Shown: in pieces, positions 17,043 through 24,725 of the stretch
How positions within the stretch are numbered: position 1 is the first letter of the stretch
How the letters are laid out: each line of letters opens with the position of its first letter
NCBI GenBank assembly: GCA_036825435.1
Contig: DAISYG010000021.1
Location: 1-27,441 of the forward strand
Length of the DNA: 27,441 nt
Direction of reading: 5' to 3'
Origin: UBA931 sp036825435
GTDB lineage: Bacteria > Pseudomonadota > Gammaproteobacteria > Burkholderiales > Casimicrobiaceae
Notes under the pieces: generated by a model
The model's input: only the letters and a program-made list of their open reading frames with translations
The model's database searches: none
What the model was told of the DNA's origin: nothing
Translations under genes and position numbers: made by a program

Positions 17043-17366
17043 ATGTGTATCGGTATTCCCATGCAGGTGTGCGAAATGCAGGATTACTCCGCTTGGTGCG
17101 CGGAAAGCGAGACGAGCGAAAAAGTGCTGATTAACATGATGCTGGTCGGCAGTCAGCCGCCGCAAACATGGGTGCTGACTTTTCAAGGCTCGGCGTTGCG
17201 CGTGATGGACGAGCAGGAAGCATTGCAAGTACAGGCAGCGTTGACGGCGCTCGGTCAGGCGATGGCGGGAGATGTGTCACAAATTGATGTTCTGTTCGCT
17301 GATCTTGTCGATCGTGAGCCGCCGCTTCCCGAGCATTTACAACAGCAGGTGAAGAGCCATGACTGA
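17043..17366 (+). CDS. hupF: HupF, HypC-family hydrogenase chaperone
   Basis: A HypC paralogue dedicated to uptake hydrogenase; in Rhizobium leguminosarum HupF protects the large subunit during maturation in oxygen. The 107-residue product begins MCIGIPMQV, so the essential cysteine C2 is present. It is longer than the HypC encoded later in the window (78 residues) because of a C-terminal extension (VDREPPLPEHLQQQV), a HupF hallmark. It starts 2 nt after hupD and overlaps hupG by 8 nt, so it is firmly in the operon. Confidence 0.9.
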   Translation: MCIGIPMQVCEMQDYSAWCAESETSEKVLINMMLVGSQPPQTWVLTFQGSALRVMDEQEALQVQAALTALGQAMAGDVSQIDVLFADLVDREPPLPEHLQQQVKSHD

Positions 17367-17805
17367 ACCTCATACGATACCGCCGCTGATCGCGCGTTTG
17401 CTCGAACATCCGCGCGCGTTTGAAGTGACTGCAGAAAATTTCGAGCAGACGCACAAAAGCGCCGGTTCGCTGATGCTGTTTTTCACCGAAGATCCGTTGC
17501 GCTACAAAGAAACGCTTGATTTCGCCGTTGTCGCCGGTGAAGTTCTCAATACGTTTTCAGAGTCACACACGCTACGCCTCGGCGTTCTGCTGCCAGAAGC
17601 GGCGCGCGCATTGCAGCCGCGTTATGGTTTCAAACAATGGCCGGCATTCGTGCTGTTGCGAGAAGGCTTGTATCTGGGCGCGATTGAAGGGATGCGCACC
17701 TGGGAGAAATTCGTTGCTGAAATCACGAAGCTGCTAGGCACCGAACCGAGCAGGCCGCCGACCATTGGCGTTTCGGTTCAGCAAGGCGGCGATACCTGTC
17801 ATTAA
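17359..17805 (+). CDS. hupG: HupG/HyaE hydrogenase accessory protein
   Basis: A thioredoxin-fold chaperone thought to bind the Tat signal of the hydrogenase small subunit during assembly. The 148-residue product has the HyaE-like layout with WPAFVLLREGLYLGAIEG, where a cis-proline loop would be, but no CxxC motif, so it should be redox-inactive as known for HyaE/HupG. The single cysteine lies near the C-terminus. Its presence implies that the hydrogenase served is a Tat-exported, membrane-bound uptake enzyme. It overlaps hupF by 8 nt. Confidence 0.85.
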   Translation: MTEPHTIPPLIARLLEHPRAFEVTAENFEQTHKSAGSLMLFFTEDPLRYKETLDFAVVAGEVLNTFSESHTLRLGVLLPEAARALQPRYGFKQWPAFVLLREGLYLGAIEGMRTWEKFVAEITKLLGTEPSRPPTIGVSVQQGGDTCH

Positions 17806-17827
17806 AGCCAATATTGGTTCAACGATC

Positions 17828-18715
17828 ATGAAACCTGTTTCCATTCCCATTTCCGCAGCGCCGGGTGATACACAGCATCAGGATGACGAACTGCAATTTG
17901 TCGAAATGCCGCGCGGCATGATGACATTTTCGATGCCCGATGTTCCCGAACACGCTGATGCGACAACATTGCTCGACGCTTGCCGTGTTTTGCAAACGCT
18001 TCTGACAGCAGTCGAAAACTGGGCATTCTCCGAACGCGCGGCGGGGCCACGCTGCGATATTTTCGACTTGTCGCAGGAAGTGTTGGATGTTTTGAATGGT
18101 GTATTGGGCGAAGGAGAAGTCAGCGCGCGTGTTGAAGACGCACAAAGCGGACGCAATATCAGCGTGCAAGAATCGGTGTTTCCCGGACTGTGGCGCGTGC
18201 GTGAATTCGATGCCGCCGGTCAGGAAACAGCACATTGGATTGAAGCGGGCGCGATGCCGCGTGTCGTAGTGGAGAGCGCGCAACAATCGTCTGCTCCTGA
18301 TTTTCCGACGATCACGTTGCCGGATGAAACGATGAACGCCGCTGCTCTTTTCGTCGAAATGAACGAGCAATTGAAAAAGTTCGACCCTGATGCGGCAGCT
18401 TATGTGATCAATTTGACGTTGTTGCCACTGAATCCCGCGGATTACGATGCGTTGTTGCTGGCGCTGCCGGTCGGTCCGGTGGCGATCATGTCGCGCGGTT
18501 TTGGCAGTTGCAAGGTGTCTTCCACCGGCGTCCGTCATATCTGGCGTGTTCAACATTTCAACAATAAAAACCATTTGATTCTGAATACGCTGACGATCAC
18601 CGAGTGCCCGCGTGAAGTGTGTGCGGCGCAGGAAGACATCGACGATATGAAGGAGCGTCTGGCAGATTTGTTGGCGTGGATGCGCGACTGCGCGCAAGAT
18701 CAACAGGTGCAATGA
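17828..18715 (+). CDS. hupH: HupH/HyaF hydrogenase expression/formation protein
   Basis: An accessory protein of the HupH/HyaF family, linked to small-subunit iron-sulfur cluster assembly in uptake hydrogenases. The 295-residue product contains the family segments ETAHWIEAGAMPRVV, YVINLTLLPLNPADYDALLLALPVGPVAIMSRGFGSCKVSSTGVRHIWRVQHFN (described here in part: residues about 190-245) and EVCAAQEDIDDMKERLADLLAW near the end. The ATG at 17828 is preferred; the frame is open upstream to 17765 inside hupG but that N-terminus is not family-like. Its stop overlaps the next start as ATGA. Confidence 0.88.
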   Translation: MKPVSIPISAAPGDTQHQDDELQFVEMPRGMMTFSMPDVPEHADATTLLDACRVLQTLLTAVENWAFSERAAGPRCDIFDLSQEVLDVLNGVLGEGEVSARVEDAQSGRNISVQESVFPGLWRVREFDAAGQETAHWIEAGAMPRVVVESAQQSSAPDFPTITLPDETMNAAALFVEMNEQLKKFDPDAAAYVINLTLLPLNPADYDALLLALPVGPVAIMSRGFGSCKVSSTGVRHIWRVQHFNNKNHLILNTLTITECPREVCAAQEDIDDMKERLADLLAWMRDCAQDQQVQ

Positions 18716-18921
18716 AGCGGATGATGGATTCGGATAAAAAAACCGCAGCGGGCGCGATGACCAAGATGGAGTGCAAGGTGTGCTGGTACGTTTACGACCC
18801 CGAGGTCGGCGACGAAGAATGGCAGATTCCACCGGGTATTCCTTTTGATGAACTGCCGGAGCATTGGACATGCCCACTGTGCAGCGCGAGCAAAGATCAG
18901 TTTTTGGTCGTGCAGGAATGA
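18712..18921 (+). CDS. hupI: HupI rubredoxin
   Basis: A small iron protein of the hydrogenase-associated rubredoxin group; in rhizobia HupI helps mature the small subunit in oxygen. The 69-residue product has the rubredoxin Fe site from C21, C24 (CKVCWYVYDP) and C54, C57 (CPLC), plus the conserved GDEEWQIPPGIPFDELPEHW-type core (residues 33-52). The start ATG at 18712 overlaps the hupH stop; alternative in-frame ATGs follow at 18721 and 18724. A short poorly conserved N-terminal extension precedes the domain. Confidence 0.9.
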   Translation: MKRMMDSDKKTAAGAMTKMECKVCWYVYDPEVGDEEWQIPPGIPFDELPEHWTCPLCSASKDQFLVVQE

Positions 18922-18930
18922 GCCAACACC

Positions 18931-19464
18931 GTGACGGAGCAGCAAAAACCAATATTGCTTGATGACCCGTCGGCGCAGTTGTGTGCCGCGTTTCAAACGA
19001 TTGAGCAAAAACGCATGCAGGGTTTACCGTTTCTGAATCCGGCGCTGCGCGTGGAAGCGATCGGGTTCCGCCCGTGGACGGATTTCTGGTTGGGTGTGAT
19101 GTTGACGCCGTGGACAATGAATCTTTTTTTGACGCCGCGTGATCAAGCTCGGTGGCCGACGGTCAACTTGGGCGAGAAAATGCATTATGATTTTCCGGCG
19201 GGCGCGTATGATTTCATTGTTGCGCACGATGAAGAGGTTGGCGATTACATGATGTGTTCGTTGTTTTCGCCGGTGCAGCAGTTTGGCGACCATGAAACGG
19301 CGCGACTGACCGCGCAGTATGTGCTGGAAGCGCTGTTTACCAGTGACGCACCGGCAACGACCGGAGCAACGCCGCCGACTTTGCAGGAACGCATGGCTGC
19401 GCCGTTGTCCAAACGCGATTTTTTGCGCGGGCGTTTTTTGCGGAAAGAGCGCGATGAAGCGTGA
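18931..19464 (+). CDS. hupJ: HupJ, HybE-family [NiFe]-hydrogenase assembly chaperone
   Basis: A chaperone of the HybE/HupJ family, believed to coordinate maturation of hydrogenase subunits before export. The 177-residue product shows the family core MQGLPFLNPALRVEAIGF, WLGVMLTPWTMNLFL and GDYMMCSLFSPVQQF, and a C-terminal segment LSKRDFLRGRFL. It starts with GTG at 18931, 9 nt after the rubredoxin stop; the ATG at 18918 is in another frame. The 3' end overlaps hupK by 11 nt. Confidence 0.88.
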   Translation: MTEQQKPILLDDPSAQLCAAFQTIEQKRMQGLPFLNPALRVEAIGFRPWTDFWLGVMLTPWTMNLFLTPRDQARWPTVNLGEKMHYDFPAGAYDFIVAHDEEVGDYMMCSLFSPVQQFGDHETARLTAQYVLEALFTSDAPATTGATPPTLQERMAAPLSKRDFLRGRFLRKERDEA

Positions 19465-20554
19465 ACTCAAACTGACGTTGATGGTGTATCGCGGACGCGT
19501 TCATCGCGTTCACACCGAACTGCCGCGCGCCGATGTTCGCGCGTTGATGTGCGGGCGCAGTGTTGAAGAGGGCATGAATCTGTTGCCATCGGTGTTCAGC
19601 ATTTGCACGCATGCGCATGCGGCAGCAGCGTGGGGCGCATTGATGGCGGCGGCAGGAGGCAGTGTCGATAAAAATATCAAGATGTTGCACACGCTGGCGG
19701 TGCAGGTTGAGACGGTGCAGGAAAGTTTGCGCTCGCTGACGTTCCAGCTTCCCGAAGAACTGCGCGACGTGGCGATGATGAGAAGTTTCGCGCAGGCGTG
19801 GCGTGAAAGCAATGCTTTTCTATCGCGTTTAAAACAAATCATTCAATCTGGTACGATTGAAACTCCTGATCACTACCGGACAGTGCTTGCATTGTGGGAT
19901 GAATTTTGCGCCAATCATGTTTTTGGCGATGGTTCGGCGGTGTTTCTGGAAAAGGCGGCGCACACGCGCAGCTTGAGTGAGTTTCCGCCGACGCCGGTTT
20001 TGCAGTGGTTCCGTTGTCTGGCGCAGAACGCGCCGCTGTTGGGGCGAGCGATAATCAGTCCGTTGCCAAGCAAATATTATCGCAATGGTGTCCTCTCCTG
20101 GGAAGAATTGACTGCGCCGCCGTATGAAGCGAGTTGTTGGCTGCGCGTTGAGCAAGAGCCGTCGATGCGCTTTGTCACCGAACGCTTTGGTAATAATGTG
20201 GCGGCGCGCATTGCTGCGCGCATGGTCGATGTTGCGCGCACGCTGACGATTTTGTTTGGCGATTACGAAGGACAACACTGGATTCGCAGCTATCAGGCGG
20301 CGGAGCACTGCGGCGCAGTCGAGGTCAAATGCGCGCGCGGCGTATTGATGCACCGCGCACGTGTTGAAAACGGAGAGATTGTTGCTTACGATATTTGCTC
20401 GCCGACCGATTGGAATTTGCATGAAAAAGGCGCGCTGTTGACGTTGGTGGATGCTTCCGCGCAGGATCGTGATCGTTTGCATCGCCATGCGACATGGTTG
20501 GTGCAGGCGCTCGATCCGTGCGTGGCGTTCGATATCGAGATTGTCGGGGAATAA
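19454..20554 (+). CDS. hupK: HupK/HoxV, scaffold-like relative of the [NiFe] large subunit
   Basis: An accessory protein related to the hydrogenase large subunit; HoxV of Ralstonia was described as a scaffold carrying the Fe(CN)2CO group. The 366-residue product retains vestiges of the large-subunit metal motifs. Near the N-terminus FSICTHAHAAAAW (C51, H53, H55) stands where the enzyme has its first CxxC, and the C-terminus ends ALDPCVAFDIEI, keeping C356 of DPCxxC but with F359 for the second cysteine. It therefore should not form a complete Ni-Fe site. The frame is open upstream into hupJ; ATG 19454 gives the expected N-terminus. hypA begins 1 nt after the stop. Confidence 0.87.
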   Translation: MKRELKLTLMVYRGRVHRVHTELPRADVRALMCGRSVEEGMNLLPSVFSICTHAHAAAAWGALMAAAGGSVDKNIKMLHTLAVQVETVQESLRSLTFQLPEELRDVAMMRSFAQAWRESNAFLSRLKQIIQSGTIETPDHYRTVLALWDEFCANHVFGDGSAVFLEKAAHTRSLSEFPPTPVLQWFRCLAQNAPLLGRAIISPLPSKYYRNGVLSWEELTAPPYEASCWLRVEQEPSMRFVTERFGNNVAARIAARMVDVARTLTILFGDYEGQHWIRSYQAAEHCGAVEVKCARGVLMHRARVENGEIVAYDICSPTDWNLHEKGALLTLVDASAQDRDRLHRHATWLVQALDPCVAFDIEIVGE

Positions 20555-20555
20555 C

Positions 20556-20897
20556 ATGCACGAAATGTCATTGGCCAAAAGCATGTACGAAATTGTCGAA
20601 GAAACGGCACGCAAGAACAATGCACGCAAGGTGAAATCGGTACAGTTCGAATTGGGTGCGCTGTCGCATGCGGAAGCGGATGCGTTGTCGTTTGCGCTTG
20701 AAGTGGTGACACACGGCACCATCGCCGAAGGTGCGCGCTTTGATATTGTGCGCGTGCCGGGCAAAGCGTGGTGCATGCCGTGTGGTCATACGGTCGATTT
20801 ACCGCAACTTGGCGCACCATGCCCGGATTGCGGCAGCTATCAATTGGCGGTGACGCAGGGCGACGAAATGCGCATTGCGTCCATTGAGATTATTTAA
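20556..20897 (+). CDS. hypA: HypA nickel insertion protein
   Basis: A nickel metallochaperone working with HypB to load the hydrogenase large subunit. The 113-residue product starts MHEMSL, with the nickel ligand H2 right after the initiator. A structural zinc site is formed by C73, C76 (CMPC) and C89, C92 (CPDC). It begins 1 nt after the hupK stop and is followed after 11 nt by hypB, so it belongs to the same operon. Confidence 0.95.
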   Translation: MHEMSLAKSMYEIVEETARKNNARKVKSVQFELGALSHAEADALSFALEVVTHGTIAEGARFDIVRVPGKAWCMPCGHTVDLPQLGAPCPDCGSYQLAVTQGDEMRIASIEII

Positions 20898-20908
20898 AGG
20901 AGAAGAAC

Positions 20909-21919
20909 ATGTGTTCCACCTGCGGTTGCGGCGAAGGCGATGTGCGGATTGATGGTGTTTCGCAGCACGACCACGAACATGCGCATGAACATACGCACGA
21001 CCATGTGCACGGCGATCATCATCACAGTCACGCGCATACTCATGCACACAGTCATCCGCATCATCACCAACACGAATGCGGTCATGACCACGAGCATGGT
21101 CATGATCATAATCACGGGCATCACCATGAACACCTTCACGAATGTTGTCACAACCATCATCATGATCACAAACATTCATCGCAAAATGATACGCCGCGCA
21201 TGGTCGATGTTGAGCGGAATTTGCTCGAACGCAACGATGCGCTGGCGCAGGAAAATCGCAAACTGTTCGCAGAGCGTGCGCTGTTTGTTTTGAATTTGGT
21301 ATCCAGTCCGGGTTCTGGCAAGACGACGCTGCTGGTGAAAACGATTGAGATGCTGAAAAAAACGTTGCCGTGCGCAGTGATCGAAGGCGACCAACAAACA
21401 CAGAACGACGCAGATCGGATTCGCGCCACCGGCATTCCATCGGTGCAAATCAATACCGGCAAGGGTTGCCATCTGGATGCGCGCATGGTGCGCAACGCGA
21501 TGGATAAGTTGCCATCGCTGTCGCAAGGATTGTTGTTCATTGAGAACGTCGGCAATTTGGTGTGCCCTGCAGCGTTTGATTTGGGTGAAGCACACAAAGT
21601 TGCGATTCTTTCCGTTACTGAAGGAACGGACAAGCCGCAAAAATACCCGGATATGTTTCACGAAGCCGATGTATTGCTGATCAATAAAATCGATTTGTTG
21701 CCTTATGTCGATTTTGATATTGAGCAAGCGACAGCGTATGCGCGTCAAGTCAACCCGAACATTACCGTGATGCGTGTTTCAGCAACGACGGGCGAAGGCA
21801 TGGCAGCATGGCAGGAATGGTTGACGACACATGCGGCAAAAATGCAGCAAGCGCGCAATAATGAAATTGATGCATTGCGCCAACGCATCGCCGAACTCGA
21901 AGCGCGTCTTGCCCAATAA
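20909..21919 (+). CDS. hypB: HypB GTPase with very long histidine-rich nickel-binding region
   Basis: A GTPase that drives nickel insertion into [NiFe]-hydrogenase. The 336-residue product has the high-affinity metal motif CxxCGC at C2, C5 and C7. Residues 20-89 hold 37 histidines, mostly alternating with Asp, Glu, Ala or Gly, a nickel-storage region seen in rhizobial HypB but unusually long here. The G-domain follows with Walker A GSGKT (135-139), the second metal site C187-H188 in GKGCHLD, and NKID. The last 25 residues form a charged, coiled-coil-like helix (NNEIDALRQRIAELEARLAQ). A strong ribosome binding site AAAGGAGA (20896-20903) precedes the ATG. On DNA the histidine run is a CAY-rich degenerate repeat. 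Confidence 0.97.
   Translation: MCSTCGCGEGDVRIDGVSQHDHEHAHEHTHDHVHGDHHHSHAHTHAHSHPHHHQHECGHDHEHGHDHNHGHHHEHLHECCHNHHHDHKHSSQNDTPRMVDVERNLLERNDALAQENRKLFAERALFVLNLVSSPGSGKTTLLVKTIEMLKKTLPCAVIEGDQQTQNDADRIRATGIPSVQINTGKGCHLDARMVRNAMDKLPSLSQGLLFIENVGNLVCPAAFDLGEAHKVAILSVTEGTDKPQKYPDMFHEADVLLINKIDLLPYVDFDIEQATAYARQVNPNITVMRVSATTGEGMAAWQEWLTTHAAKMQQARNNEIDALRQRIAELEARLAQ
20966..21175 (+). repeat. hypB: CAY-rich degenerate hexamer tract encoding the HypB histidine run
   Basis: Within hypB, codons for His (CAT or CAC) alternate with codons for acidic or small residues for 70 codons, giving a degenerate CAYGAN-like repeat. Such a tract can change length by slippage or recombination, so the number of histidines may vary between strains. 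The opposite strand shows Met/Val-rich reading frames that are by-products of this composition. Confidence 0.7.
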
Positions 21920-21954
21920 TTGTTTTGTTGCATAACCCGCGCAGCGATAAACAC

Positions 21955-24312
21955 ATGACTGAACAGGAAGTAGTCGCTGCACGTTTGCGGGTGCGTGGCA
22001 TTGTTCAGGGCGTCGGGTTTCGCCCCTTCGTGCACACACTCGCCGAACGCATGAATTTATCCGGTTGGGTGCGCAACGATGTTGCCGGTGTGCTGATCGA
22101 AGTTCAAGGTAGCAAAACAGCATTGGCTCAATTCATTGAACGTCTGAAAAACGAATCGCCGCGTTTGGCGCGCGTTGATGATATTGCGTGCAAAAAAATT
22201 GCCGTGGATGCGACGCGGCGACATTTTTCGATCATTTCCAGCGAGCGCGATGGTCATTTGACAACCATGATTGGTGCAGACAGTGCGATTTGCGACGACT
22301 GCCTGCAAGAAATGCTGACGCCGAGCGACCGACGTTATCGCTATCCATTCATCAACTGCACACACTGTGGTCCGCGTTATACCTTGGTGCGCTCGTTGCC
22401 GTATGATCGTGCGACGACCAGCATGTCAGTCTTTACACAATGTCCGATGTGCCTCGCTGAATATCAGGCAATAAACAATCGCCGTTATCATGCCGAACCC
22501 AATGCCTGTCCGGTATGCGGTCCACAATTGCAATTGTGTGACACAAAAAAAACCAATATCGATGGTGATCCGATTGCTGAAACGATCAAGGCTTTGCAGC
22601 GTGGTGCGATTGTTGCCATGAAAGGCTTGGGTGGTTTTCATCTGGTATGCGACGCACGCAACCAGCGAGCGGTGGCGGAACTGCGACGACGCAAAGCACG
22701 CGACGCCAAACCATTCGCGGTGATGATGCTCAACGAAGCATCGACGCAACAATGGTGTATGGTCGGCGCAGAAGAAGCAGCATTGCTGAACAGCGTTGCG
22801 CGTCCCATCGTATTGCTCGATAAAAGAGTCGAAGTGGATAATGTGTTGCCCGATATTGCGTCGGGCATGAACACGTTGGGTGTGATGTTGCCTTATACGC
22901 CGATGCATTATTTGCTTTTTCACGAAGCATCGAATCGGCCGACGTCACCAGAATGGTTGCACCAACCGCATGATTTGCTTCTGGTGATGACGTCGGCGAA
23001 TCCGGGCGGCGAGCCGTTGGTCATTGATAACGATGAAGCGTTGATTCGTTTGCATGACATTGCGGATTTGTGGTTGATGCACGATCGTGCAATCGTTTCG
23101 CGTTGTGATGACAGCGTGACACGCTTTATGCAAAAAGGTACACAGAAAACGCCATTGTTGATTCGCCGTGCGCGCGGCTATGTGCCTCAGGAAATAACGT
23201 TGGCGTGTTCGGAGGATGCACCATCGGTTCTGGCGACGGGTGGTTTTTTCAAAAACACGATTTGCCTCACGCGCGGCAATCGAGCATTTTTATCACCGCA
23301 CATCGGCAGTCTTGATAATGCCGCGACGCGCCACGCATTCGACGCGATGATTGAACATTTCTTGCAGTTGTTGGCGGTGACGCCGCAGGCTGTAGTATGT
23401 GACGCACATCCCGATTTTTACAGCTCACATGCAGCAGCAGCGTGGGCAGAACATTTTTCCGTACCGCTGATCACCGCATCGCATCATCACGCACACATTG
23501 CGGCGGTGATGGCGGAGCATCATCTTGACGAACCAATATTGGGTTTGGCGTTCGATGGTATCGGCATGGGCGATGACGGTGAAGCGTGGGGTGGCGAGCT
23601 GTTGCGCGTTGATGGACAAACATGTACGCGACTCGGTCATCTTGCGCCTCTGTATCTGGCGGGTGGTGATCGCGCGGCGCGCGAACCGTGGCGGATGGCC
23701 GCCAGCGTGTTGGCGCAAACCTTGCCAGCGGAGAAAGTGGCGGCGGCGACTAACGAACGTTTTCCCGACGAGGCGGCAGCGCCAGCCGTTGCCGAATTAT
23801 TGCTGCGCGCCAGACGTGGCGAAACCCATTATGCGCCGCGCACGACCAGCATGGGCAGAATGTTCGATGCGGCTGCGGGCGCGTTGCGGATTTGTGCGCA
23901 CATGCACTATGAGGGGCAGGCGGCGATGTTGCTCGAAAGCCTTGCGCACCGTTATCATAGCCGCCATGGCGAGTTGCCGACTGTGTCGCTCTATCAAATC
24001 AGCAACGGTGTACTGAACATCAAACCGTTGCTGGCAATGTTGTTCGATATCAATGACGCCGAATACGGTGCAGCACTGTTTCACGGGACATTGATCGCGG
24101 CAGTGGTCGAGTGGTCGGCACAGGTTGCCACACGCGAAGCGCTGACGAAAATGGTTTGCGGTGGCGGCTGCTTCATGAATACGTTGTTGGCGGCTGGCGT
24201 GCAGTATGGTTTGATGCAACGAGGGCTTGATGTTTACCAAGCGCAGGCGGCGCCCGCCAATGATGGGGGGTTAAGCCTAGGGCAGGCGCTCATCGGTTTA
24301 AGAAGTCTCTGA
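21955..24312 (+). CDS. hypF: HypF carbamoyltransferase
   Basis: It makes the cyanide ligands of the hydrogenase active site: carbamoyl phosphate is turned into a carbamoyl adenylate and transferred to the C-terminal cysteine of HypE. The 785-residue product has all domains in order: acylphosphatase-like (GIVQGVGFRPF with R23, and N41), two zinc fingers (C113/C116/C135/C138 and C163/C166/C185/C188, each Cx2Cx18Cx2C), a YrdC-like domain (about 200-385) and a Kae1-like domain with HHHAH at 510-514 and FDGIGMGDDGEAWGGE. ATG 21955 is preferred over an upstream in-frame TTG at 21925. The last codons and the TGA stop lie inside the left arm of an inverted-repeat element, so the element defines the C-terminus (RSL). 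Confidence 0.96.
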   Translation: MTEQEVVAARLRVRGIVQGVGFRPFVHTLAERMNLSGWVRNDVAGVLIEVQGSKTALAQFIERLKNESPRLARVDDIACKKIAVDATRRHFSIISSERDGHLTTMIGADSAICDDCLQEMLTPSDRRYRYPFINCTHCGPRYTLVRSLPYDRATTSMSVFTQCPMCLAEYQAINNRRYHAEPNACPVCGPQLQLCDTKKTNIDGDPIAETIKALQRGAIVAMKGLGGFHLVCDARNQRAVAELRRRKARDAKPFAVMMLNEASTQQWCMVGAEEAALLNSVARPIVLLDKRVEVDNVLPDIASGMNTLGVMLPYTPMHYLLFHEASNRPTSPEWLHQPHDLLLVMTSANPGGEPLVIDNDEALIRLHDIADLWLMHDRAIVSRCDDSVTRFMQKGTQKTPLLIRRARGYVPQEITLACSEDAPSVLATGGFFKNTICLTRGNRAFLSPHIGSLDNAATRHAFDAMIEHFLQLLAVTPQAVVCDAHPDFYSSHAAAAWAEHFSVPLITASHHHAHIAAVMAEHHLDEPILGLAFDGIGMGDDGEAWGGELLRVDGQTCTRLGHLAPLYLAGGDRAAREPWRMAASVLAQTLPAEKVAAATNERFPDEAAAPAVAELLLRARRGETHYAPRTTSMGRMFDAAAGALRICAHMHYEGQAAMLLESLAHRYHSRHGELPTVSLYQISNGVLNIKPLLAMLFDINDAEYGAALFHGTLIAAVVEWSAQVATREALTKMVCGGGCFMNTLLAAGVQYGLMQRGLDVYQAQAAPANDGGLSLGQALIGLRSL

Positions 24313-24443
24313 AAAACTACTGCGCGAAGGCGATGCTGCGTTAGAATGCTTCTCAAAATGCTCATGTACCTCGTTGTACACTGCGCTTTTTCGCCGCATT
24401 CTGCCTTGCCTCGCCCTCGCTCGCGACATTTTTCAGAGGCTTC
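24302..24443. repeat. 142-bp palindromic (MITE- or REP-like) element between hypF and hypC
   Basis: A 15-bp terminal inverted repeat with one mismatch (a G-T wobble in RNA) bounds the element at 24302-24316 and 24429-24443. Further imperfect pairing extends inward: AGAATGC at about 24343-24349 faces GCATTCT near 24396-24402, and GAAGGCGATGC faces a partly matching segment of the right arm. The central loop contains a small GTAC-CTCGTT-GTAC hairpin. No reading frame of note is inside. The left arm includes the hypF stop codon. The transcript could fold into a long hairpin without a terminator-like T-tract. From memory similar palindromes occur dispersed in betaproteobacterial genomes, but that is not verified here. 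Confidence 0.72.
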
Positions 24444-24488
24444 TTGGCATCAGTAAAACAAAAGTTAGTGGAAAACTTAGGAATTGAT

Positions 24489-24725
24489 ATGTGTTTGGCA
24501 ATACCCGTACAAATATTGGCAATCAAGGACGGCGATCAAGCCGTCGTTGAATTGTCTGGCGTGCAGCGCGATATTTCATTGGCGCTGGTGGATAACGCAT
24601 CGGTGGGCGATTATGTGATCGTGCATGTTGGCTATGCGTTATCGAAACTTGACCCGGAAGAAGCCCAAAAAACATTGCAAGCGATGGCAGAGTCCGGATT
24701 GTTGGCACAGGGGCAGGATGCATGA
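24489..24725 (+). CDS. hypC: HypC hydrogenase maturation chaperone
   Basis: A small chaperone that with HypD carries the iron while CN and CO ligands are added, then delivers it to the large-subunit precursor. The 78-residue product starts MCLAIPVQI with the essential C2 and has the ELSGVQRDISLALVD and VGDYVIVHVGYALSKLDPEEA core of HypC. It is a second member of this family in the island besides hupF. TAGGA at 24478-24482 is a suitable ribosome binding site; the in-frame codons upstream to 24444 derive from the edge of the repeat element. The stop overlaps hypD (ATGA). Confidence 0.95.
   Translation: MCLAIPVQILAIKDGDQAVVELSGVQRDISLALVDNASVGDYVIVHVGYALSKLDPEEAQKTLQAMAESGLLAQGQDA

Noticed and set aside
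17819..19117. 432-residue minus-strand reading frame opposite hupH-hupJ
   Set aside because: It covers three well-identified genes in the opposite direction, is rich in Arg and His as expected for the antisense of GC-biased codons, and matches no family.
20894..21175. Hydrophobic Met/Val-rich minus-strand frame opposite the HypB histidine region
   Set aside because: The reverse complement of CAT is ATG and of CAC is GTG, so the apparent membrane protein is a by-product of the histidine codons.
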